A program made the translations under genes and the position numbers. Positions 6,093-14,192 of a DNA stretch of 33,609 bases are shown piece after piece (position 1 is the stretch's first letter; each line of letters starts with the position of its first letter). This DNA is from Rhodoferax sp. OV413 (GTDB lineage Bacteria > Pseudomonadota > Gammaproteobacteria > Burkholderiales > Burkholderiaceae_C), in contig CAMAWD010000074.1 of NCBI GenBank assembly GCA_945861785.1, positions 1 through 33,609 of the forward strand, written 5' to 3'. The notes under the pieces are model-generated. The model ran no database searches. It worked only from the letters and a program-made list of their open reading frames with translations, and was not told where the DNA came from.

Positions 6093-7513
6093 ACATCGTG
6101 ATCCTGGGTGCCGGGCGGGTGGGTGAAAGCGTCGCCGAAAGCCTGGCGTCGGAAAAGAACGACATCACCATCATCGACACCGACCCGGCCCGCCTGCACG
6201 TGCTGCAGGAACGGCTCGACCTGCGCGGTGTGGTCGGCAACGGCATCCAGCCGTCCGTGTTGCAGGATGCCGGCATCGAGGATGCCGACCTGTTCATTGC
6301 GTGCGCGCCCATGGACGAGACCAACCTGGTGGCCTGCAAGGTGGCGCACGAGCGCTTCAAGGTACCGACGCGCATCGCGCGCATCCGTTCACCCGAGTTC
6401 CAGGATGGCGAACGCATCCTGGGCAAGGACGGCTTCGCCGTAGACCAGGTGATCTGCCCTGAGGAGAGTGTCACCAGCTACATCCGCAAGCTGATCGAGT
6501 ACCCGGAGGCGCTGCAGGTGCTCGAGTTCGCCCACGGGCTGGTGAGCCTGATCGCTGTGCGTGCGGTCGCCGGGGGGCCGCTGGTGCAGCACAGCCTGGC
6601 CGAAATCCCGGCGCTGGTGCCCGGGGCGCTGATGCGCATCGTGGCCATCTACCGCGACAACAAGGTGTTGCTGCAGCTCGACGGCGACACCCGCATCGAG
6701 CCCCATGACGAGGTGTTCGTGCTGGCTGCCACTTCCGATATCCGCTCGGTGCTCGGCGCCTTGCGCAAGATGGACAGCCCGGTGCACCGCATCATGCTGG
6801 CCGGTGGGGGCAAGGTTGGCCTGCGCCTGGCGCGCGAGATTCACGACAGCTACCAGATCAAGCTGATCGAAGCCAACCTGCTGCGCTGCGAATACCTGGC
6901 AACACAACTGCCCTCCAGCGTGCTGGTGCTGCAGGGCGATGCCACCGACGAGGACCTCATTGGCGACGAGAACGTGGCCGGGATGGACTTGTTCGCCGCA
7001 CTCACCAGTGACGACGAGGACAACATCATGGCCTGCCTGCTGGCCAAGCGCATGGGCGCACGGCGCGTGTTGGCCCTGATCAACCGCAAGGCGTATGCCG
7101 ATCTGGTGCAGGGTACGCAGATCGACATCGCGATCTCGCCCGCCCATGCCGTGATCGGCGAACTGCTGGCCTATGTGCGCCGCGGCGATGTCGAAGCCGT
7201 GCACTCGCTGCGCCGGGGCGCGGCCGAGGCACTGGAGGCCGTCGTGCGCGGCGACCGCAAGACCAGCCGCATGGCCGGGCGGCGCATCGAGGAGATCGGC
7301 CTGCCCTCGGGCGCGCAGGTCGGCGCCGTCGTGCGCGGGCTGCACCGCCCGGACGGCAGCGACGCCAACGGTGATGCGATTCCGCAGGTGATCATCGCGC
7401 ACCACGACACCGTGGTCGAAACCGGCGACCATGTGATCGTCTTCGTGCACGGCAAACGCATGGTGCGCCAGGTCGAGAAGCTGTTCCAGGTCAGCGCGAC
7501 CTTCATGTTCTGA
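6089..7513 (+). CDS. trkA: Trk system potassium uptake regulator TrkA
   Basis: A 474-residue peripheral membrane subunit with two tandem RCK modules. Each has a Rossmann NAD-binding motif: MNIVILGAGRVGESVAESL at the N-terminus and IMLAGGGKVGLRLAREI near residue 235, followed by acidic strand ends (IIDTDP, LIEANL) and the partner motifs VVGNG and LQGDATDEDL. Each Rossmann half is followed by a TrkA-C domain (for example ALVPGALMRIVAIYRDNKVL). The length fits the family, about 458 residues in E. coli. It binds NAD(H) or ATP and gates TrkH. The start is GTG; alternatives upstream are in another frame. It lies 4 bases before trkH and forms an operon with it. Confidence 0.96.
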   Translation: MNIVILGAGRVGESVAESLASEKNDITIIDTDPARLHVLQERLDLRGVVGNGIQPSVLQDAGIEDADLFIACAPMDETNLVACKVAHERFKVPTRIARIRSPEFQDGERILGKDGFAVDQVICPEESVTSYIRKLIEYPEALQVLEFAHGLVSLIAVRAVAGGPLVQHSLAEIPALVPGALMRIVAIYRDNKVLLQLDGDTRIEPHDEVFVLAATSDIRSVLGALRKMDSPVHRIMLAGGGKVGLRLAREIHDSYQIKLIEANLLRCEYLATQLPSSVLVLQGDATDEDLIGDENVAGMDLFAALTSDDEDNIMACLLAKRMGARRVLALINRKAYADLVQGTQIDIAISPAHAVIGELLAYVRRGDVEAVHSLRRGAAEALEAVVRGDRKTSRMAGRRIEEIGLPSGAQVGAVVRGLHRPDGSDANGDAIPQVIIAHHDTVVETGDHVIVFVHGKRMVRQVEKLFQVSATFMF

Positions 7514-7517
7514 CGCC

Positions 7518-8972
7518 ATGGGCACGCTGGCAGTCGTTGCACTGGTCGGCCGCATGGTGCTGCTGTTCAGCCTGCTGACACTGGTGCCACTGGCCTTTGC
7601 GTGGTTCGGCCAGGATCGGGGGCAGTCGGCCTTCATGACCGCGACGGCGGTGACCTTCACCGCAGGTGTCCTCATGAGCCTGACCACACGCCGCTTCCGG
7701 CGTGAACTGCAACCGCGGGACGGCTTCCTGCTGGTCACGCTGACCTGGCTGGTGCTGCCGGCGTTCGGTGCCCTGCCGCTGTGGCTTGCCATCCCCGACC
7801 TGAGCGTGACGGACGCCTACTTCGAGGCCATGTCGGCCTTCACCGCCACCGGGGCCACCGCGCTGAGCGGGCTCGATGCGCTGCCGCTGTCGGTCAACGT
7901 GTGGCGCTGCTTCATGATGTTTGTCGGGGGCCTGGGCATCATCGTTCTGGCGGTGGCCATCCTGCCGATTCTGGGCGTGGGTGGCAGCCAGCTGTTCAAG
8001 GCCGAAACCGCCGGCCCGATGAAGGACCAAAAACTGACCCCGCGCATCGCCGAGACGGCGCGCGGCATCTGGGTCGCTTACGGCCTGCTTTCGGTTGCAT
8101 GCATGCTGGCTTATCGCTGGGCCGGCATGAGCTGGGTCGACGCCTTCATGCACATGTGCAGCACGGTGAGCCTGGGAGGTTTTTCCTCGCGCGACGCCAG
8201 CTTCGGGCATTGGGATTCGCCGCTGATCGAGGGCGTGGCCATGGTCTTCATGCTTCTGTCGGGCGTTAACCTTTTGTTGTATTACGCAGTCTGGCGCAAA
8301 CGGTCCATCGGTGTGTTGTGGCGCAATGTCGAGGTGCGCATGTTTTACGGCGTACTGGCTGGCAGCATCCTGCTGATTGCCGCCTACCTGGTCGCCACGG
8401 ACGTGCACCCGAACGTCCAGGATGCCATGCGGCGCACGGCCTTCCACGTGATCTCGGTGGCGACCACCACCGGCTATGCCTCCTACGACTACGCGCAGTG
8501 GCCGTTGTTCGCGTCCCTGCTGATGATCCTGCTGGGCTGCTTTGCCACCTGCGCCGGGTCCACCGGTGGCGGCATCAAGATGATCCGCATGCTGCTGCTG
8601 ATGGCGCAGGCGCGGCGCGAGTTGGTGCGCATCGTGCATCCCCGCGTGGTGAACCCCATCGTGATCGGCGGGCGCGCCATCGATGACCGCACGATCCAGG
8701 GCGTGATCGCCTTCATGATGCTGTACGGCGCCACGCTGGTGGTGCTGACGATGGTGTTGCTGTTCAGTGGGCTCGACGTGGTGACCGCCTTCACCGCCGT
8801 GATCGCCTGCGTGAACAACATCGGCCCGGGGCTGGGTGATGTCGGCCCGGCGGTCAACTACGGCGGCCTGGGCAACTTCCAGACCTGGGTCTGCACGCTC
8901 GCCATGATACTCGGGCGCCTGGAGCTGCTCTCGGTGATGGTGCTTCTGGTGCCGCAGTTCTGGCGCAAGTGA
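7518..8972 (+). CDS. trkH: Trk system potassium uptake protein TrkH
   Basis: A 484-residue inner-membrane potassium channel-like transporter of the TrkH/TrkG family. It has about ten hydrophobic segments and the four pore-loop filters in order: FTATGATALSG, STVSLGGFSSRD, SVATTTGYASYD and CVNNIGPGLGDVGP, plus the conserved CAGSTGGGIKMIRML gate region. With TrkA it takes up potassium driven by the proton gradient and helps in osmotic and pH adjustment. It starts 4 bases after the trkA stop, so the two are co-transcribed. Nothing in the pore motifs looks damaged. Confidence 0.96.
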   Translation: MGTLAVVALVGRMVLLFSLLTLVPLAFAWFGQDRGQSAFMTATAVTFTAGVLMSLTTRRFRRELQPRDGFLLVTLTWLVLPAFGALPLWLAIPDLSVTDAYFEAMSAFTATGATALSGLDALPLSVNVWRCFMMFVGGLGIIVLAVAILPILGVGGSQLFKAETAGPMKDQKLTPRIAETARGIWVAYGLLSVACMLAYRWAGMSWVDAFMHMCSTVSLGGFSSRDASFGHWDSPLIEGVAMVFMLLSGVNLLLYYAVWRKRSIGVLWRNVEVRMFYGVLAGSILLIAAYLVATDVHPNVQDAMRRTAFHVISVATTTGYASYDYAQWPLFASLLMILLGCFATCAGSTGGGIKMIRMLLLMAQARRELVRIVHPRVVNPIVIGGRAIDDRTIQGVIAFMMLYGATLVVLTMVLLFSGLDVVTAFTAVIACVNNIGPGLGDVGPAVNYGGLGNFQTWVCTLAMILGRLELLSVMVLLVPQFWRK

Positions 8973-9028
8973 GCGCGGATGCCACCCAGAGCCCCGTGGT
9001 TTGCGGCCCTCGCACGGCAACACCGCAG

Positions 9029-9259
9029 CTACTTGTTCAACCCGCGCGCCTTCATGAACCGCCAGGCCTTGAGCGCGAGGAGGACCATGGGAGCGATGTG
9101 CCAAAGCAGATCGAACATGTCGATGGGCCGTGTCAGCGTGCCCTGCGACAACATGCGCACTTTCTCCACCAGATGGGGCTCCGGGCTGATCGGCGCAATG
9201 GCCATCCAGACCGTGATCGGGATGAGCAGGTAAAAGGGAATCCTGTCGAGCCAACGCAT
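9029..9259 (-). CDS. Small two-helix membrane protein, unknown function
   Basis: A 76-residue protein with two probable membrane segments, IPFYLLIPITVWMAIAPIS (about 7-25) and MFDLLWHIAPMVLLALKAW (about 48-66), joined by an amphipathic linker and ending in a basic tail (RFMKARGLNK). Positive residues at both ends suggest that both termini are cytoplasmic. I recognise no family with certainty; comparable short proteins in Burkholderiales are annotated as hypothetical. GAACGATATGCG upstream gives only a weak ribosome site. It faces trkH convergently with 56 bases between them. Confidence 0.65.
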   Translation of the reverse strand: MRWLDRIPFYLLIPITVWMAIAPISPEPHLVEKVRMLSQGTLTRPIDMFDLLWHIAPMVLLALKAWRFMKARGLNK

Positions 9260-9316
9260 ATCGTTCCTTCATTTGCAGGGCCATGCCGTAGGGGTGATTG
9301 TCACTTCACCGTCACT

Positions 9317-9349
9317 GGTCCGGGGCTCGCACCACTCGAGCCCCGGACC
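9317..9349. repeat. Perfect 13-bp inverted repeat, 7-base loop
   Basis: Arms GGTCCGGGGCTCG (9317-9329) and CGAGCCCCGGACC (9337-9349) are exactly complementary around CACCACT. This would be a very stable hairpin in RNA of either strand, but no T-run follows on either side, so it is not a typical intrinsic terminator. It lies 58 bases upstream of the small membrane protein gene and before the monooxygenase remnant. The rest of 9260-9433 shows nothing else. Confidence 0.75.
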
Positions 9350-9433
9350 TTCTCGTTGGCGCGCGGAGGTCAAGCATTCGCCGCTCGCTTGGTGGCGTTC
9401 CGTTAGGTGTGATTCAGAATCGGCCCACCATGA

Positions 9434-9838
9434 CGGTGGCACCTTTACGAAGGTTCACCCGTGGTCTGCGGCCCCGCTGGTACCTCGGGGCATGGCGGCA
9501 GCGCCGTGGGCAGCCACCAGTTCGCGGCCCGGGCAGGCCACCACCTGGCACCGGCGGTATTGTCCACGGGTCGCAATGTGTTCGAGGCTTTTGGGGATGG
9601 ATTCAGCCTGCTCGCGTTGGGCGCGGAGCCGGCGCGCTGGCAAGCTTTCGTTGCGGCGGCTGGCGCCATGGGCTTGCCCCTGACCGCGGTCCAGGATACG
9701 CGCGAGGACGAGCGTGAACGCTACCGGTGTAGCCTGGTGCCGGTGCGCCCGGGCCAGTTCGCAGCGTGGACCGGCGAGGCGGTGTCGGAGCCGGAGGCCG
9801 CGGGCAATCCTGCGCTGGGTGAGCGGCTGTGCCGATAG
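9434..9838 (+). pseudogene. C-terminal remnant of an FAD-dependent aromatic hydroxylase
   Basis: The 134 codons after a TGA at 9431 match the C-terminal thioredoxin-like part of PheA/TfdB/MhpA-class flavin monooxygenases: HLYEGSPVV, then GHHLAPAVLSTG, NVFEAFGDGFSLLALGAEP, GLPLTAV and LVPVRPGQFAAWTGE, corresponding to the usual YEGSP, RAPH..L.DG, LFDxFGxGFTLLxLG and LVRPDQHVAWRG. The FAD-binding N-terminal 350-400 residues are missing and the frame upstream is closed, so the gene is dead unless a short product starts at GTG 9461. The active family hydroxylates phenols and related aromatics. It converges on the LacI-family gene 19 bases downstream, so it may once have belonged with that cluster. 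Confidence 0.7.
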
Positions 9839-9857
9839 CTTGACGCCTTGACGCAGC

Positions 9858-10922
9858 CTATGCACCGCCGACCTGCTGGCGCGCCGGTGAGTCCGGCAAC
9901 AACTGCGCCGAGCCGCGCTCGTGCAGTGTCCCGGCCAGCAGCACCTGCCGCGATGGCATCGGCAGGTCGTCCACCTGCTGGCGAAACAGCAGGGCTGCGG
10001 CGTTGGCCATCTGCTCGAAAGGCTGGCTCACGGTGGTGAGCAGGTAGGCGGGCCGGCGGCCGGCCGGGATGTCGTCGAAACCCACCACCGACACATCGCT
10101 GGGGATACGCAGCATGAGCGCAAACCGCGCGGCGTCGAGCACTCCCAGCGCCATCGCGTCGTTGGCGCAAAAGACCACCTCCGGTCGTGGGCTCAGCGTG
10201 CGCGGCGCTGGGGCGACCAGGAGTTTCATGGCGGCCGCGTGGCCCGATTCATAGTGGTAGTCGCCCTCGTACTTCTGCACGCCCTTGATCCCGAGTTCCG
10301 CCAGCCGTGCCAGGAAGTTGTCGACCCGCAACGTGGACACCGGGCCGTCACGCGGGCCCGTGACAACCGCGAACCTGCGGTGGCCGGCGGCGAACAGGCG
10401 CGACGCGAGCAGCCGCGCGGCGCTCGCGTGGTCACAGGCCACCTGGAGCACGTCGGGGTCGCCACTGTGGCGGTTGAAGAGCACCACCGGCCGCTGGCGC
10501 AGATGGGCCCGCGCCAGATCGACCTGGGACAGCCCCACACACGACACCACGCCGTCGACCCCGAAAGACAGGGCCTTGTCCAGCGCGAGGCTGCCCTCGC
10601 TTTCGCGTGTGCAGGGAAACAGCAATGGCTGGAACCCCTGCCTCAGCAGCGCTTGCGCAAGCAGGATGAGGACGTCCGGTGTGTCCCTTTGGGTGGCCTC
10701 GGTCAGCAACACCCCGGCCAGCCCGGAGCGCTTGGTGATCAGGCTGCGGGCCACCGCGTTGGGCTGGTAACCGAGCGCCGCCGCCGAGGCCAGGACGCGG
10801 GCGCGGGTGTCGGGCGAAATCGGCGAAACAGCCTGGAAGGCGCGCGAAACCACGGCTTGCGACACGTCGGCATGGCGCGCTACATCGTAGGAGGTTGGTG
10901 CATTGAGTTTGCGCCTTACCAT
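9858..10922 (-). CDS. LacI-family transcriptional repressor
   Basis: A 354-residue regulator. The N-terminal helix-turn-helix is TSYDVARHADVSQAVVSRAF (about 9-28), followed by the hinge helix SPDTRARVLASAAALGYQPN and ARSLITKRS. The periplasmic-binding-protein-like effector domain has the expected VFCANDAMALGVLDAAR and DVSVVGFDDIPAGRRPAYLLTTVSQPFEQM segments near residues 250-315. It is divergent from the sugar ABC operon and almost certainly controls it. Its start codon lies inside a palindrome matching the one in front of the operon, so autoregulation is likely. No Shine-Dalgarno sequence precedes the start. The DNA-binding family and target are clear; the inducer is unknown. Confidence 0.94.
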   Translation of the reverse strand: MVRRKLNAPTSYDVARHADVSQAVVSRAFQAVSPISPDTRARVLASAAALGYQPNAVARSLITKRSGLAGVLLTEATQRDTPDVLILLAQALLRQGFQPLLFPCTRESEGSLALDKALSFGVDGVVSCVGLSQVDLARAHLRQRPVVLFNRHSGDPDVLQVACDHASAARLLASRLFAAGHRRFAVVTGPRDGPVSTLRVDNFLARLAELGIKGVQKYEGDYHYESGHAAAMKLLVAPAPRTLSPRPEVVFCANDAMALGVLDAARFALMLRIPSDVSVVGFDDIPAGRRPAYLLTTVSQPFEQMANAAALLFRQQVDDLPMPSRQVLLAGTLHERGSAQLLPDSPARQQVGGA

Positions 10923-10936
10923 GAAATCGAATTCAT
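10921..10936. promoter_or_regulatory. LacI-family operator O2 over the repressor start
   Basis: ATGAAATCGAATTCAT is a 16-base palindrome with one mismatched base pair and the central CG typical of LacI-family sites. It shares TGAA(A/T)TCGAATTCA with the second site at 11013-11026. It covers the repressor start codon region, so bound repressor should reduce its own expression. The two centres are 91 bp apart, which would permit looping. Confidence 0.6.
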
Positions 10937-10959
10937 ATCAGGGTATTCCCGATTTTTCG

Positions 10960-10988
10960 TTGAAGAGTATTGGGTTTTGAAGTGTAAT
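10960..10988 (+). promoter_or_regulatory. Sigma-70 promoter of the sugar ABC operon
   Basis: TTGAAG (10960-10965), exactly 17 bases, then TGTAAT (10983-10988, five of six to consensus). Transcription would begin near 10995, placing the downstream palindrome at about +18 to +31 and leaving a leader of about 50 bases before the binding-protein gene, which has GGAG 7 bases ahead of its ATG. Confidence 0.6.
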
Positions 10989-11012
10989 TCCTGTTCACGA
11001 AGGTATTGTGAA

Positions 11013-11026
11013 TGAATTCGAATTCA
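11013..11026. promoter_or_regulatory. LacI-family operator O1 in the operon leader
   Basis: TGAATTCGAATTCA is a perfect 14-base palindrome with a central CG, the form of LacI/GalR-family operators. It lies between the promoter and the first gene, where bound repressor would act as a block to early elongation or help hold a loop with the site at 10921-10936. Confidence 0.65.
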
Positions 11027-11043
11027 ATCCACTGGAGACAAAC

Positions 11044-12357
11044 ATGAAACGTCGCGACATCCTGCAAGCCACGGCCGCTGGCATGGGCGGGGCGCTGGCG
11101 CCCTGGGCATTTGCGCAGAACACCGGCGCCCTCAAACCCGGCAAGCCTTATGCCGGCACCGAGGTGAACCTGCTGACGGTGGTCGCGCCCCAGTTCAAGG
11201 CGCATGAGGCCCGGTTGGCGGAGTTCGAAGCACTCACCGGCATCAAGGTCAAGTACCAGTACGTGCCATTTGCCAACACGCGTGAAAAGCTCACCGCCGA
11301 ACTGGTCGGCCAAAGCGCTCAGTACGATGTGCTGAGCACCATGGATGTGTGGGGGCCTTCGTTGTACAACCTGTTCGAACCCTTGAACGGCATGCTCGCC
11401 GAAAAGAAGATCGACCTCGAATCGCGTTACCCCTACGCGCACCTGCGTGCCTCGCGCGATGGCAACGGCAACGGCAAGAACCTGCTGGGTTTCCCGATCC
11501 GTGGTCATGTGCAACTCATGTTCTACCGCAAGGACATCTTCGACAAACTTGGCCTCAAGGCCCCCAACACCTGGGACGAGATGGTCGAGTCGGGCAAGAC
11601 CATCGCAGCCAAGACCGACATGGCTGGCGTGGCCATGTATTACGGCAAGACCGCCGGTCAGAACCTGATGATCTGGTTCAATTACCTGTGGGGCATGGGC
11701 GGTGACTTGCTTGACGCCAAGGGCCAGCCCGCATTCAACAGCCCGGCCGGTGTCGCCGCCACCCAGGCTTACATCGATGTCATGCTCAAGCACAAGGCTG
11801 CACCTGTGGCCTCCGCGTCGTTCAACGAAACCGATGCAGTGAATTCCGTGGCCCAGGGCAAGAGCGCCATGGTGCCGGTGTGGTGGTGGCGTTATGCCAG
11901 CCTGGTGGATCCGAAGGTGTCCACGCTCAAACCCGAGCAGGTCGCGTTTGCCCCGCTGCCCAGCATGCCAGGCAAACCGAACACCACCTATACCAACACC
12001 TGGTTCTACGGCATCAACAAGAACTCGAAGAAGAAGGCCGCCGCGATGGAGTTCCTGACCTGGTTGTCCAACCCGGACATCGAGCGTGGTGTGTTGCTGG
12101 ACAAGAGCATGAACGAGGTGGTGGCCATGCAGACCAAGAATCTGCTCGATGCCGATGTCAACGTGCGTTACAACGGCATGCACGTGTTTGCCGCGCAGGC
12201 CCTCAAGGGCGCCAAGGGCACACCGCTGTTCCCCCAGTGGCCGCAGGTCAGCGATGTACTGGAGGCGAGCATCAGCGAACTTGCATCCGGCAAGGCGCAG
12301 GTCAAGCCCACGCTGGACGACGCAGCGGCGCGCGTGCGCAAGGCCATGCGCGCCTGA
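11044..12357 (+). CDS. Sugar ABC transporter substrate-binding protein (Tat-exported)
   Basis: A 437-residue family 1 extracellular solute-binding protein (MalE/UgpB group). The N-terminus MKRRDILQATAAGMGGALAPWAFAQN has twin arginines, a hydrophobic stretch and an AxA-type cleavage site near residue 25, so export through Tat in folded form is likely. Mature features include LTVVAPQFKAHEARLAEFEALTGIKV, the family start, PNTWDEMVESGKTIAA in the middle, and FYGINKNSKKKAAAMEFLTWLSN toward the end. The start at 11044 is chosen for its GGAG site and its Tat signal; a GTG at 11008 would add 12 residues encoded across the operator. It is the first gene of the operon. The ligand is not deducible; a mono- or oligosaccharide or a related polyol is usual. 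Confidence 0.94.
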   Translation: MKRRDILQATAAGMGGALAPWAFAQNTGALKPGKPYAGTEVNLLTVVAPQFKAHEARLAEFEALTGIKVKYQYVPFANTREKLTAELVGQSAQYDVLSTMDVWGPSLYNLFEPLNGMLAEKKIDLESRYPYAHLRASRDGNGNGKNLLGFPIRGHVQLMFYRKDIFDKLGLKAPNTWDEMVESGKTIAAKTDMAGVAMYYGKTAGQNLMIWFNYLWGMGGDLLDAKGQPAFNSPAGVAATQAYIDVMLKHKAAPVASASFNETDAVNSVAQGKSAMVPVWWWRYASLVDPKVSTLKPEQVAFAPLPSMPGKPNTTYTNTWFYGINKNSKKKAAAMEFLTWLSNPDIERGVLLDKSMNEVVAMQTKNLLDADVNVRYNGMHVFAAQALKGAKGTPLFPQWPQVSDVLEASISELASGKAQVKPTLDDAAARVRKAMRA

Positions 12358-12409
12358 TGCCGCTGGCTGGCCGCAGGCATGGTGATCACCTGGCAATTGC
12401 GGGTTGTGC

Positions 12410-13285
12410 ATGAAGCGTTTGCCAGTCCATTGGGTGCTGCTGGCGCCCGCTTTGCTGTTCGTGGGCGCCATGGCCCTTTTCCCTCTTGGGTACTCGCTGA
12501 TCCTGAGTTTCCGCGAATGGAAACTGGCCAAAAGCAGCACCGCCGGTGACTTCGTCGGGCTGCAGAACTACACCAACCTGCTTACCGACGACCCGGATTT
12601 TTTCGAGGCAATCCGGGTCACTGGAATCTTCATCACCGCCGACGTGCTGCTCACGGTGGCGGTCGCATTGGGTGCGGCCTTGTTGTTGCACCGTGCCGGG
12701 CGCTTGAACTCGCTGGCGCGCACCTTGCTTATCCTGCCGTTCGTCATGAGCCCGGCCCTCATCGGCATTTCGTTCCGGTTCTTCCTGAATGCCGAGTACG
12801 GTGTGGTCGCGCATGCCATCGGCGTCGTCTTCCCCGCCATGAAAGACACGGTCTGGCTGGCGGATGCGACGCTGTCGATGGTCGCCATAGTTGCCTCCGA
12901 CGTCTGGCACTGGGCGCCCTACATGACGCTGGTCATGCTGGGCGGTCTGGCTTCGATCCCGACCGAGACCCAGGAGGCCGCACGCATCGACGGCGCCAGC
13001 AATTGGGCGGTGTTTCGCGACATCACCTGGCCGCAGTTGTTGCCGGTCGTGGCTGTGGTGCTGGTGCTCAAGACGGTGTTCGCACTCAAGGCGTTCGACA
13101 CCATCTACACCCTGACCAATGGCGGTCCCGGCAACGCCACCAAGACACTCGCCTACTTTGTGTATGAGCAGGGTTTCAACTACTACGACATGGGTTACGC
13201 CGCAGCCTCTGCCTACCTGCTCACGGCGGTGTTGCTGGTGCTGGCAGGTTTTTACCTTCGCCTGGTTTTTGCGAAGGCGAGGTAG
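12410..13285 (+). CDS. Sugar ABC transporter permease (MalF/UgpA type)
   Basis: A 291-residue inner-membrane permease of the MalFG superfamily with six probable membrane helices, beginning WVLLAPALLFVGAMALFPLGYS. The EAA loop that docks with the ATPase reads EAARIDGASNWAVFRDITWP, and FDTIYTLTNGGPGNATKTL is the standard C-terminal signature of the first permease of such pairs. ATG at 12410 is used; TTG at 12404 would add two residues. It follows the binding-protein gene by 52 bases and precedes the second permease by 3. Confidence 0.94.
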   Translation: MKRLPVHWVLLAPALLFVGAMALFPLGYSLILSFREWKLAKSSTAGDFVGLQNYTNLLTDDPDFFEAIRVTGIFITADVLLTVAVALGAALLLHRAGRLNSLARTLLILPFVMSPALIGISFRFFLNAEYGVVAHAIGVVFPAMKDTVWLADATLSMVAIVASDVWHWAPYMTLVMLGGLASIPTETQEAARIDGASNWAVFRDITWPQLLPVVAVVLVLKTVFALKAFDTIYTLTNGGPGNATKTLAYFVYEQGFNYYDMGYAAASAYLLTAVLLVLAGFYLRLVFAKAR

Positions 13286-13288
13286 CCC

Positions 13289-14173
13289 GTGGACATCCAG
13301 GCGATGCGTTCTCCGACCGGGCGGCTGCTGATTCCCGGGTATCTGGCGCCGGCGCATGAAAGGGCCGGCCACTGGTTGGGCCAGTTGCTGGTGTTCATCG
13401 GCATCACGGCGATTTTGCTGCCGATCGCGTGGATCGCGCTCACGGCGTTCAAGCTGCCGCGCGATGTCTATACGCTCAACGCCGCCTTCAATTTCACCCC
13501 CACCCTGGAAAACCTGCAGACGGTGTTCCAGCACCCCTGGAGCCTGGGCTCCAAGATCATCAACAGCTTCGTGGTGGCAGGCGGCACCGTATTGCTTGCG
13601 ATCCCGATGGCGACCATGGCGGCCTACGCATTCTCGCGTTTCGACTTTCGGTTCAAGAAAAGCATCTTCCTGGTGGTGATCGCCTCGCAGTTCATTCCTG
13701 CGGCGGTGATCGTGCTGCCGTATTTTCTGATGTTCAAGCAACTCGGCCTGCTCGACACACGCAGCGCGCTGGTGCTGGTGAACATGTCGATCGTGTTGCC
13801 CTACGCGGTATGGATGATGAAGGGCTTCATCGATGCGGTGCCCATGGAGATCGAGGAGTCGGCCATGGTCGACGGCGCGCACCGGGCGCGCGTGATCTGG
13901 GAGATCGTCGTGCCCACGGCGCTGCCGGGCATCATCACTGCGGCGGTGTTCAGCTTCACCCTGACCTGGAACGAGTTCCTGTTTGCACTCATCATCAGCA
14001 AGCAGGATGCACTCACGCTGCCGATCGGCCTGATCGGCTTTCGGACCGAGCGCGGAGACCTGTGGGAGCTGATGGCGGCTGGCGGCATCTTGATCACCGC
14101 CCCGATGTTCATCATCTCGCTGCTGGTGCAGAAGCAGTTCATCCAGAGCCTGACGGCCGGTTCGGTGCGTTAG
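13289..14173 (+). CDS. Sugar ABC transporter permease (MalG/UgpE type)
   Basis: A 294-residue partner permease with a GTG start 3 bases after the first permease. About six membrane helices are visible, with a first helix near LLVFIGITAILLPIAWIAL. The EAA loop is EESAMVDGAHRARVIWEIV, and the C-terminus (LTLPIGLIGFRTERGDLWELMAAGGI) fits MalG-like proteins. A soluble stretch, YTLNAAFNFTPTLENLQTVF, after helix 1 is the typical periplasmic segment. With the previous gene it forms the heterodimeric channel. Confidence 0.94.
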   Translation: MDIQAMRSPTGRLLIPGYLAPAHERAGHWLGQLLVFIGITAILLPIAWIALTAFKLPRDVYTLNAAFNFTPTLENLQTVFQHPWSLGSKIINSFVVAGGTVLLAIPMATMAAYAFSRFDFRFKKSIFLVVIASQFIPAAVIVLPYFLMFKQLGLLDTRSALVLVNMSIVLPYAVWMMKGFIDAVPMEIEESAMVDGAHRARVIWEIVVPTALPGIITAAVFSFTLTWNEFLFALIISKQDALTLPIGLIGFRTERGDLWELMAAGGILITAPMFIISLLVQKQFIQSLTAGSVR

Positions 14174-14192
14174 GCCGGAACCAGAACGTTCC

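Noticed and set aside
7503-9284. 593-codon minus-strand open frame opposite trkH
   Set aside because: Composition is typical of an antisense shadow (His, Gln, Arg repeats), and trkH on the other strand is unmistakable.
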